DNA of 64,000 bases from Solea solea (taxonomy: Eukaryota; Chordata; Actinopteri; Pleuronectiformes; Soleidae): contig NC_081151.1 in the NCBI RefSeq assembly GCF_958295425.1, positions 16,464,606 through 16,528,605 of the forward strand. Direction: 5' to 3'. The stretch's first letter is position 1; every line of letters begins with the position of its first letter. The notes under the pieces are model-generated. The model was not told the DNA's origin. It was given only the letters and a program-made list of their open reading frames with translations, and ran no database searches. Shown here one piece after another: positions 24,957 through 35,697 of the stretch. Both the position numbers and the translations under genes were made by a program.

Positions 24957-25394
24957 CCCGGGACAGTAAACTACATAATGTGATTAGAGTAGAGCCCCCT
25001 CCTTGAGAGAATAATTTGACCTTTCGACAGGGATGATGCGTTTCCACTTTGATTTGAGTCAAAGATTCCAATTGATTGAGTGTAACAGTCGACGAAAGTC
25101 TGACGAATCAACCTGACGAATGTGATTTGAACTGAAAGTGAGTCAAGACTAAACACACGATATTTTCCCATCGCTGTGAGAGCACACGCATTTAACCTTC
25201 TGACAGCACTTAACGTTTACGAGCGCCCGCATGAAGATGAATGTTTTTCAAAGTGAGTCAATCGATTGTCATTGTGTGACCCGACTAAAGTATTGTAACA
25301 GGCGTCATCATTTAAAATCACATAGCACAGTGTGTTTCCTTCCTCTGAATTTGCCTCCAGATTTGACTCAAAGGTAAAGGGTTTTTGGTTAAAC

Positions 25395-25830
25395 TTAAAG
25401 GGATAGTTTAGGTTTTTTTTTTTAGAGTGTAGTTGTGTAATGTACTGACACATGTTCATTGCTGACGCCATCACTAGAATCCCATTGCTAATTTTCACCC
25501 TGACCTCTTGACCCCTTGTCTCTTGGAACTGGGTTACTGGGGTGGTGGTTAAAATTGGGACCAACAAATGGGACGTGATATGTCACCGCGTAAGCAGACG
25601 CATCATGTTTATAGATGTACAGTTGATCCAAAAGTGCTGTAAAAAAAAAAAATGTTAGGACTTACCAATGTTAGCTTTATTGATTGGATTTATCTGTCAA
25701 AATCCCATTTACAACAACGGGACTTCTGTTAAAATTAAGACTCCTTTACTGTCGCTATACGCACTCTGTAGACCATGACCATAATGTGTCAGCGCAGCCA
25801 CACCACAACAAACCTGAACTATCCCTTTAA
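25395..25830. mobile_element. TTAA-flanked MITE
   Basis: The left end TTAAAGGGATAGTTTAGGTT and the right end, on the complementary strand TTAAAGGGATAGTTCAGGTT, form nearly perfect inverted repeats over about 20 bp. TTAA at both extremes suggests a piggyBac-like target site. There is no coding capacity. Confidence 0.65.
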
Positions 25831-25916
25831 AGGCTTATACTTAAAAGTTTCTGTACGTTTTTATTTACAACGAGCACTTTTTAGCTGAATTTTACTCGTT
25901 AACTTTACTTCATTGC

Positions 25917-25922
25917 AATAAA
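25917..25922 (+). terminator. Candidate polyadenylation signal of the galectin-related gene
   Basis: AATAAA about 960 nt after the stop codon is the first canonical hexamer I noticed on the plus strand. If used, the 3' UTR would contain the TTAA-flanked MITE at 25,395-25,830. Confidence 0.35.
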
Positions 25923-26122
25923 TCAAAGTTGTTGTTATTATAGTTTTTTTTTTGGTTGTTGTTGTTGTGTTTAACTTTGCAGTCGTGTAACTTCTTAAAG
26001 GATTTTTAAAACCCACAGTAAAGGGTTTTGTGTCACTAATGACTTCACTACACTGAGGCTCAGGCTTGAGTCAGTCAGATCAAGGCCGGACTCGGCTTGT
26101 TGAGAGGGCGTGTCGGTCTGTG

Positions 26123-26177
26123 ATGGCGGGGAGCGTCGCCGCCGGCAACCAGTCTGAAGTCAAACTAGATGACAACG
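26123..26177 (+). pseudogene. Orphan LGALSL-like first coding exon
   Basis: ATG at 26123 (G at -3 and +4) opens 18 codons, MAGSVAAGNQSEVKLDDN, then one base and a GT. As I recall it, human LGALSL begins MAGSVADSDAVVKLDDGH, so the MAGSVA and VKLDD blocks coincide. It lies 1.2 kb downstream of the stop of the plus-strand galectin-related gene, where a first exon should not be, and no exon for the rest of a second LGALSL protein was found to its right. The donor (G then GTGAAA) is phase 1, whereas exon 2 of the upstream gene needs phase 0. It could be the remnant of a tandem duplicate, an exon displaced by rearrangement, or the start of a gene whose other exons lie far away. Confidence 0.5.
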
Positions 26178-26651
26178 GTGAAAAATGAGGGCTTTCTTGT
26201 CTCTACTTGTATGTTGATTTTCCATCAGATCCTTCCCTCAGGCACAAGTGCCAAATATAACAGGAATATTCCAAACAGGATGTAAAATCTAAGACATTCA
26301 GACCACATCAATGAGTTGAAAACATTTTTCATAATAGGAGCCAAAGTATGAAACTATAATGGAAATCTGTACTTAAAAAAAAAATCCTAATATTTAATTT
26401 GGAGCTTAAGGAAAACTGGTGGATAATTTGGATTAACTCACTTAAATCAGTTTAATCTTTTCCACTTGCCCTTTATGAGACAAAGCTTCCCATACAGCAA
26501 AAAGCTGAGATAATAATTAGTGTATCTAAGAAGAAAAAAAACAAAAAACAAAGACAAAGTTCTGTACCATAATGAGTTTTACGTTTTTTGGGGTCTTTAC
26601 AAGTGAGAAAAGATGGGAATCACTTATTCAATACCAAAGAAAGTATTATAT

Positions 26652-26657
26652 TTTATT
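26652..26657 (-). terminator. plek2: Candidate polyadenylation signal of plek2
   Basis: AATAAA on the minus strand, about 295 nt beyond the plek2 stop codon, with no better candidate nearby. Confidence 0.4.
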
Positions 26658-26950
26658 AAGTTATTAATTACTGATAAATCACAGAATAAATGGTGTGGAT
26701 TTGTAATACAAATTAGTCAACAACAAAATGTTTTTCATTTTTTGACTAAATGAACTTTACACTGGAGAAATGCTACAGTTGTTAAAAAATAAAAATTAAA
26801 AACTTCTATATACACATTGTGAAATTAAATATAGTCAGGCTAAAACCCATTTGTCGTTTCCAACTTTTTGGGGATTAAAAAAAAAATAGAAAATCTGTTT
26901 TTCTTGCTGCAGGACATTCACAGAATGTGTAAATTCAGGTATTTTCATTT

Positions 26951-29900
26951 TCATCTGCTGATTAACGTCTGCTTGCTGATCGCTTCGATCCATTCCATCT
27001 TCTCCTGGTGACTCGGCGCCTGGATGAAATAATGTGTGTCAGACTGAGTGATGATCTTAAACAGGTTTCCTTGAATGTTGCCTTTCACACCTGTGCAAAA
27101 AAAGGGGAAATGAAGACAACCGGGTTTAAGTAAAGCTGTATTTAAGTTCATTCATTATAAGAACAGTTTGTATAGTGCTGTCAAAATCTGCTCAAAGATC
27201 ACTGGAGTCAAACAAGTTCATTGTGATGCATTCAGGGCAGGAAAACCTACAGATATTCAGAAGTCCTGCTTCTGGAAAATAAGTAATAATAATAAATAAG
27301 GTTTTATTTACACTGAGAAAACATTGTTTTTTATTTATGGGATAATTGCAAAATGAAAAATAGGCCTTATATTGCCAGATTTATTACCAGAATTAAGTTA
27401 GCATAACATTCTAAATTTCTTGGCCTCCCTCGTTTACTTTTTTGTTAAACACTCTTATTTAACAATTAAGTGTGTACAAAAAAAACTTTAAAATGCAAAA
27501 TAAAGCAAAAAAAAAACATTGTTTAATTAAGAAAAAGGAAACAAACAAACAAACATATATAAAATAAATACTACTCAAATAAGGAATATTTGAAAACAGT
27601 AGATAAATCAATAATGGTTTGTAAAAGCAGAAGAGTCTGGCGTCAGGTGGAGTTTGAGACGCTGACTCACCTGAGGGAACTCCGTTATCGCCCAGAGACG
27701 ACACCAGACAGCCGCGCAGTGAGAACCCGCCCACAGGGTTGAGGTCATCCTGTGGCATGAGTGACAGACGATCAGACTGACTCACGTCTGAGAAACATTT
27801 ACTGAAAACTATGACTATTGTGAGTTAATGACATCAATGAAGACAAATAAAACTGGGCTGGAAAACCACATGACGACATAAAAACACACGCTCTTTGATC
27901 GGATAAGGAATCAACTCTCTGGTAAATTGGACTTTGTCTTGTACACTCACTCTTGTGGGATCATAGTAGTGAAGGAAATCAGGCTCTGAACGCAGCACAA
28001 ACAGCCGCACCTTCCAGTTCTTGCGTCGGTGTCCCTGTGATCAAAGATTATCCAGATGTTACTCAGACCAATTCATTCCAACACATTGTGAGCAATAGGA
28101 AACACATCAGGTTATTTGATGATAAAACAGATAAAACTTTAATAAAACAGTTTTACAGGTCTGATATAAAAGAACTAAAGTTTGTTGGTTTGAGGTTTGT
28201 GAAGAACTTCCCTGGCTGTTCTTTCTTTCTTTCTTTCGTTCTTTCTTTCTTTATTTATTTATTAGTTTATTTATTTATTTATTTAATATAGTACTGTATC
28301 TGACTAGTTGATAATGCAGTTATACATGTTAATAACCAATTTAAACAAGGTGTCTCACTTTGCGATAGAGCAGTACATCATTTCTAAAATTGTATTAAAT
28401 TGCATGTTGTATGCTGCTTAATACATTAAAGTTAAATTCATTTTAATAACAACACTTTTTCTTAAAGGGTGCTTTTTTTTTTAAAGCCTTGTAACTAACT
28501 CCTTAAAGCAGGGGTGTCAAACATACGGCCCGGGGGCCAGAACCGGCCCGCCAGAGGGTCCAATCCGGCCCACAGGATGAATTTGTTAAAATTTCACACT
28601 ACGATTACAATCTAAACGTAATGTCAAATACAATATTTTTCTCTTCCAGATACCTGTGACTAAATGTTTGTGCCTTTTTAGATCCAGTGTGATGTGTAAA
28701 TAGTACATTTAGGCACGATATTGTTGAAATTGCACTTATGTTTCTCAAGAAATGTCATGTTTTGTAAAAATATCCTTCATTAAATGTAAAACAAAGGAGA
28801 TAAAAAGCAAGGAGTTCTTGTTCTTCATAGGTTATTATGCTATTATTTTACTATTTTTACTGGTCCGGCCCACTTGAGATCAAATTGTGCTGTATGTGGC
28901 CCCTGAACAAAAATGAGTTTGACACCCCTGCCTTAAAGCCTACATAAATATTCGTTGAAAGTGGTTATATATGTGTGAAACAAGTAGTAAATGTTATTTT
29001 AACCCAGTTTAAAACAGTGTGTTTACCTGTTTCAGCAGATATCCCGTCTTTACGACTTGTCCACTCAGCTCCACTGCGGACAGCGACGTCTCGGCCTTCA
29101 CGCTGCCTCTTTTTGTCAAACTGTCAGACTGGGATTATAAACAGAAGTGTTGAATTTCCTTCCACTGTCCGAGATTAAATCTGGGTTTATTGTACATAAT
29201 ATGATGAGGTACTTGTGAACGTCAGGTGTCAAGTCAGCACACTCACAAAGCTGTACAGTGCAGTGGAGTCGTCCATGAACTGCTCGGTGAGGCCGGCGGT
29301 GCGCAGGGCCTCCACACTCTTCTGACCCACAGTCCGCAGGAAACCCTCCTCCAGCAGGGCAGTGGCCAGAGTCACGGCCTCTACACGGGTCAGAGCCAGC
29401 TGCATGAAGACCAGCCAGTCCACCACAGATGAACCTGCAACCACATCCCACATTGGATCTTATGGTCCCCTGTTATCCAGTCTGCAGGATCATACAGTTT
29501 GTATTGTTGTTTGCTTTTGACATTTTATGTAAATGTATATTTTGTTCTATACCATTAACCGCTTGAGGGGCAACAGATGTAAATGAGCAAATCTGGCATA
29601 ATAAACCTCCAATGCGTTCCAAATGTATAGAAACTGTTATGTCTTACCGGAAATTGAGAGAAATTGAACTATGAATAAAAAATCTTAGGTGAATGATTCT
29701 GATTCGGACTTGAACTCCGACTCTGATTCTGACTTTGATGTCGTATTGACACCAGCCCATCTTAATCAGAATCAGAATCAGACTCAGAATACTTTTATTA
29801 CTATACTATTTATTATAGTTGCTCCATATCAGACTCAGTAAGTACCAGAAAAAAAAAAGAGCACACAAGAATTAAGATTGAAATTAAATAAAAAATAGCA

Positions 29901-32334
29901 CAAAGCCCTTGTTTAAACAAGAATAACAAAGAATAACAGACTCTGGTCTGCCTAAAACATAGGTCTTGGTTCGCTTTAAGTGAACCAAATGCAAAGCATT
30001 GTGGGTAAACACAACCAGAACATACACGTGTAGAATGATAGCCAGGAGAAATGTCTGGAACAGTGTGAAAGTGTGAAAACAAACCCAGACCAGCTGAATA
30101 TTGCAACTCCCAAATGAACCGAGTCCCTTAATGCTGACTCTAACTCTAGAGATCTTCTCACCTGAGAAGCAGTTGCTGTACGTGCAGCCCTGCTCCACAT
30201 GGCTGCTCATCTTGATGCCACTGTGGACGTCATACATGGAGTCCAGCACTTTGCTTGGAGAAAGAGGAGGAGCTGATTAAGTGATATGGAAAATACAGAC
30301 ATAAATAAACAGACAAACAGGGTGGGGGCAGTGAAAACAATGAGGTCTGGGATGACACTGTGAAGAAAGGAGGTTTTTACCTGAGGTCTATGTTGTGTAA
30401 CTGTGACACAGCTGGTTTCTGCTCGCTCTTCATGTTCCCACCACCAGCCGCTCGCAGCCTGTCCACAGCAGCAGTGATGTCAGCTGCCCACTCGTCTCGC
30501 TCCTCTCTGGAACAAGCCTCCAGAAAATGATCCACCCGATTGGTCGTTCTCAGCTTCAGTACCAACTATTGAGAAATAAATATATTTATTTATTTATTAT
30601 TGTTTACTAGAGAACACAGAGGATATGGAGAATCATTTGTTCTCCAAAGTTGATTATGGAAATCAGTCTCGTGAAATGAGGCTCCTCCTTTTGTGTGGTT
30701 TCTACCAATTAAAACATAAAACCACAGTCTGGAGTCTGTTTATAGAGTTAACAAGGTGTTTTACAGTAATGCAACTCTGCAGCATCATTCCTTCCACCAA
30801 GGAGGTTCTGTTTTCATTTATCTGTAAGTTAGTTTTGGCAAATCAATCTGATTTTCTTGTGATGGTAGTTTGATCACAAAAGTTTGTTCCTATTACGTTT
30901 TGGTAAGAATTTGGTAAAATTTTCAAGAAAAAAATCTCTTTCATTCACTAAAATAATAACTCAAAAAAATAATTACTCAAAAAACATTAGTCAATTCATT
31001 CAAAAAAACAAACCAAAAAATGTATTACTTTTTTCAAATGAATGCAATGCGCTTCTGTATCTTATAAAAAGCAAATCTGTAAAAAAAAAAAAAAATCATA
31101 TCTCTGTCAAAATTTGAATGGAATTTTGTATGTGTATGAACATTTCATGTGAATCTCAAAGGATTTGGCAGCACTTTTAATTTAACATGGTTCAGATGTG
31201 TATATCTCAGTGACATCTTTACAGATCAGAATTAATTTAGTCTATACAGATTCAGAAAGTCTTCTGGAATTGGAAAATTTCAGGTACCAGTAAGGTGACA
31301 AAGTAATTATACCTTGGTGGAGGGCCGAACTCTCTGAGAACTCTTGTTTAGGATTTAATCTGATTTCTGAAATCCTCTGGTTGGAGGAAAAATGATGTAA
31401 CAAACTTGTATTAGATGAATCACATCCGACGTGCCAGCGTGATTATGTTGGCAAACTGCATTGTTTTTAAAAGTGCTTTACAAACAGAAGTTGGATTGAA
31501 TTGGATTGGATATATCTGTCTAATAGCAGTACGTTACATTATTTTCCTCCCAGCAGCTGTTTTAATCCGACTTTGTCAATTAAATAATACAGTAGTTGTT
31601 GACGATACTACAGAGGAGTTTAAATGAAATTACTTTAGTACTTCATTAAATAATAACAATACTTGTATACTGAACTTTAAAACGGGGTTACAAAGTGCTT
31701 TAGAGAAAAAAATAGTAGAATAAAAATTGTGATAATAAAAATATGAAAATCAGTTGATAAAAGTGATCAAAACTGAGTAAATGCACACACAAATATGTAA
31801 TGAAGTTTGCTGGTGTTATATCCTCAGGCAGACGACAAACGTCACTTTCAAATCATAAAAGTACTTTTGTAAATCTCTGTCATTTTAGAAAAAAAATGTA
31901 ATGTAAACTCACCGGTCGGTTTTCATACTCCAGATAAGGACAAGTCAACACACAGTCCTTGAGCAGGATCTTTCCTCGCTGACACGAGTCTCTTTTACTT
32001 CCTTCATATTTGTAATACTGCAGCTTGTCCGGCATCAACACGAACCAGCGTGCCTTCCAGTTGTGAACAAAATGACCCTGGGATTAGATCAGATTAGATG
32101 AGTTCCTGCTCTTCTGTATGTATAATAAACATTATATACCACAGACCTGTGATAAGGGTTGTAATTAAGGTCCTGTATAGACTTTAAAACTTTAAGAAGT
32201 AGCAAAAAAAAAACTTACTACACACTACAATCATTTCAAACATTTGTATTTTCATGTCTTTGACTAAAATATCTCACCCTCTTCACCAGGAATCCTTCCC
32301 TCAGAATGGCGCTATTCTTCTTCTCTGGATCCAT
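26951..32334 (-). CDS. plek2: Pleckstrin-2
   Basis: Exons in coding order: 32334-32278, 32077-31913, 30565-30381, 30253-30162, 29434-29247, 29128-29027, 28034-27951, 27749-27671, 27090-26951. They sum to 1,092 nt in phase, 363 residues (human 353), so the gene is complete. The order is PH1 (about residues 8-112; REGFLVKRGHFVHNWKARW, then HFLEACSREERDEW), DEP (about 140-225; SSVVDWL, EAVTLATALLEEGFLR, FMDDSTALYSF) and PH2 (about 245-360; GYLLKQGHRRKNWKVR, VGGFSLRGCLVS, VKGNIQGNLFKIIT). The phrases VHNWKARW, EACSREERD and DNGVPSGVKGN separate it from pleckstrin 1. Known role: a membrane-recruited adaptor binding 3-phosphorylated inositides, acting in actin spreading and erythroid cells. The start at 32334 has G at -3 and +4. 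A 422-bp hAT-type element sits in the intron between 28034 and 29027. Confidence 0.97.
28509..28930. mobile_element. Non-autonomous hAT-type element in a plek2 intron
   Basis: The element begins CAGGGGTGTCAAAC and ends with the inverted copy GTTTGACACCCCTG, and is flanked by identical 8-bp sequences CCTTAAAG (28501-28508 and 28931-28938). Inverted ends plus an 8-bp target duplication are the hallmark of hAT transposons. At 422 bp without an open frame it cannot encode a transposase. Confidence 0.85.
30788..31326. mobile_element. Inverted-repeat element (CCACCAAGG ends) in plek2 intron 2
   Basis: The left end reads CCTTCCACCAAGG and the right end, on the other strand, CCCTCCACCAAGG. The interior of about 510 bp is AT-rich and non-coding. 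No clear target duplication was seen, so the class is undetermined. Confidence 0.4.
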
Positions 32335-33452
32335 CACGCTCAGTGAAATCTCAGCGACTGAGCTTTGTCTGTTCCTGCCCGCTCATAACGTTTCAATGTT
32401 AAGAGGAGTTTTCTTTTTTCCCCCCCTCCACGAATGTGTCATTCATGTCCACACCCTCACCCTCACCCTAACCCACACACACAGGTTTGTACTGCTGTTC
32501 TTCTTAGGACACTGCGTTGACTGCCATTCATTTTGGATGACTAAAACAGTGGTGCCATCACCTAATATCATGTGTTTAAACACAATTTAATACCAAATAT
32601 GTTTGCTTGCGGTATTTTTTGTAATAGCAATAATTATCATAGTATTAAATGTATTGCCTTCAACATTAAATTACATTATTTATTACATATATATACTGTA
32701 ATCCTTACAGTTGTTCATGTTATTATTGACTTAATTATTAATGATTCTGTTTTTGATATTCATAGATTTATTTTGCATCATAAAATTTGCATTATACCGA
32801 AAAATTCATCGTTCCATTTCAAAATAAGCATGTTGACATTGAAATTCTGTGACATATCATCATGAATATCTTCATTGCGACATCACGATGGAATCTTGTG
32901 ATAGAAGTTTTAGCTCATATTGTTTTCACACTATTTTTTCTTTAGACCGGTCCCCCTCTTGACCAGATTAGACGTTCATAGGCCCTCAGGTCACTAAAGT
33001 TTGACCCCTCTGGCCTAAACGTTATCTGAATAATAACCATAACTTGCTAATGACTAACCCTAACCTTAACCTAACCACAATTCAATACTTAACCATTACA
33101 ACTGAGTGCCTAAACCTAACACCTAACCTTAACCTACACTGTTTATATGTTTTCTGGTCCTCACGAAGATACCCATAAAAGAACATACACATCCACACTT
33201 GATTTTGCATTCTTTGTGTAGACTCTCATAGACATAATGCATAACCATCACAACTAAATATCCTAACCCTAAAACCAGGACTTAAGCCTCAAAAAGCCCA
33301 TTGAAGTTAGTCAAAATGTCCACAAACACAGGTTTCCTTGACAATTGGTCCACAAAGACACACACGCACACACAGAGTCCTGCAGTTTCTGCTGATTACC
33401 ACAAGAGGGTGCATCCAAACCATCAGAAACTCAACATGCTGTGAGTAAATGC

Positions 33453-33549
33453 TTAAAGGGGTAGTTCCATTCTTTTAGGGTTATGTGAGGTGCTTAGGCA
33501 GAGGCAGTCCATAAGTCAACTGTGAAAACAACATGAATAATCCCTTTAA
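33453..33549. mobile_element. Miniature TTAA-flanked inverted-repeat element
   Basis: Only 97 bp, starting TTAAAGGGGTAGTT and ending with the complement of TTAAAGGGATTATT. It looks like an internally deleted relative of the element at 25,395. Confidence 0.4.
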
Positions 33550-35065
33550 CTTCAAGACCCTAATTCCCGATAATTTCCATTATGTGAAGAATCCACATCC
33601 TGGAGCAAAACCTCCAACCAGACGAGCAGTGATTTATTTCTTTATTTTTGAATTAATCCGAGTTTGATGAAAGAGCAGCAGCAGGTGGTCGACCACTGAC
33701 TCACGCATCCGCAGCCAAGAGGAAGACAGATGAAGTTCACATACTATACCTGCTTTATGAGACGACTGAGCATGAAAGAGGATTGCCATTGAGTCTATAA
33801 CAGCACGTGGCCCTTTTCCCTTCATCCTTCTCCTTTTCCTGGTTCCTGGTTCTCACAAGAAAGCACAGAATAAGGAGGAATATACATTTGCTCCTTCACG
33901 CTCTGGAATAGGAAAAAAATATAGGTAAAATATCATAAAAACATTTTATTTCCATCTATCTTTCCCAATTTGTTCGAGTTCTCAAGTATACTTTCATTTG
34001 ACTTTCTGTATTTTGTTTCTTGTTTTGTATGCAAAGATTTCAATTGCGAGTGGCGGAAATACCATTGTATGTTATTTGAAATTAAAGTAATTGCTGTATT
34101 GTAATGCTCTCACAAAACAAAAATAAAAAATGTAAAAAAAAAAATGTAAAAAAAATAAATAAATATCATAAAAACAGATAATAAATATACACTTTAATAT
34201 AAAATATACATTTTACAAGAAATAGGACCTTCCGAATTCTATAACAGATAAATATAACTATATAATAAAAAGAACAGGTTAAAGTGCATAGAAACAAGAA
34301 TTATCGTGATTGTCAGTAAAAACTACAAGATCACTTTGGAGCAAAGGGAAATAACAACAGAGCGAGAACTAGAGCATCATCCACGCTGGCATCACTGAAC
34401 ATCACTAAGATGTCTGTACATGGTCTTCTTTGACAAGTGTGTGGGGAATAAAAAGAATCCATGCAACATTGTTAAACTGGTAAACCGGCCCTGCTGCTGC
34501 TGCTGTATTGTCAATATTAGTTTTAATTGCTTTGAGTGCATGAAAAGCAAATACCGAGTTTCTCCTCTGCAGACACAGTGGCTGAGAACATTATGGAGTA
34601 AAAACTAAAGACAGTTCCTCTCCAGACGCCTGTTCTAAGAATATGGCTTGATGAGCTACCCCCGTGTGCAGAGACATTACACTTGTCAGTCGCTTTGGAT
34701 GAAAGCTTCTGCTAAATGAGATGTAATGTAATATAATCAAATACTGTGATGATAAAAAAATGTGTCTTACTATGACGAAAAAACACCCAGAAGATCTCTG
34801 ACACTGTTTAAAATTCCTAATAATGAGCAAACGAAGTCAAAACGCAGAGCAGACTCCTGCTGTGAGGCTGCAGTTACCACCGAGAGAGGAAGGGGGAGAC
34901 AGAGAGCAGGGATGTAACTGTACAGTGTGACGTTAAACTGTGACCAAACCGGTGAAAATGTCACATCCCTAGATTTTTGTTGTCTGACAGACAGCAACTG
35001 TGAGCTGCTATGGTCCACACTAAAGTGTGTGTTCTTGTATTTGTGTCTAGGACCAAAAAATGATA

Positions 35066-35697
35066 TTAAAGGTGACATCCAATGCTTGTATCGCACATAT
35101 ATGTTAGTTATGGAGGTCTACTTACATATATTAACTTGTTTTCATGGTTAAAAACCTCCCAGTCGCTGCAAACTAGACGATCAAAATATCTCCTCACTGA
35201 CGCTCTGGTCAGCCGCGCTGTTTCAGACCAAAATCACACCCCCAGAACGTGGACTGTGTTGTGATTGGCCAGCCAACGAGAGCTTTCCCACTGTCCTGGG
35301 ATTGGCCAGGTACCTGGAAGTGACGTAATTGGTAGGCCAGCGCTCAGATACACAGCTCCCCCTCTGGCACGGTGGATGCTCTGCATCTCAGCAGCTACAA
35401 CGAGAGTAGTTCTTCTTCTTCTGCGGTTGAATGTACGCAACCGGAAGTGCCCGGACTAGTGCCCGCACCAGGAGGCGCTATGGTGGTGAGAGGAGTGGTG
35501 AGGTATACTGATGACATCATCAGCATAGGGAAGTGCCGATCCGCTTCACAGAGCCCAGGAAAACAATAAAACCCTATTTTCTCAGCAGTGGCTGAACTGT
35601 TTGTTCTGAAACTTTAGGGTTTCATAAACGAGGTAATGACGCAGATACACACACAAACGCAGCGTTAATTGGAGCTTCCGGTCTATGTCGCCTTTAA
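35066..35697. mobile_element. TTAA-flanked MITE, 632 bp
   Basis: Left TTAAAGGTGACAT and right (complement) TTAAAGGCGACAT give 12 of 13 matching inverted ends with TTAA at both borders. The interior is more GC-rich than its surroundings and carries two CCAAT-type ATTGGCC words, but no open frame of a known family. Confidence 0.6.

Larger units (their letters stand above)
24957..26950. other. Interval between the galectin-related gene and plek2
   Basis: Holds the likely 3' UTR, the MITE at 25,395-25,830, the orphan LGALSL-like exon at 26,123-26,177 and the 3' UTR of plek2 on the other strand (polyadenylation signal at 26,652). Nothing else was recognised. Confidence 0.5.

Noticed and set aside
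26951..32334. Pleckstrin 1 (plek) instead of plek2
   Set aside because: The diagnostic phrases (VHNWKARW, EACSREERD, DNGVPSG) fit PLEK2, and the neighbouring genes fit human chromosome 14.
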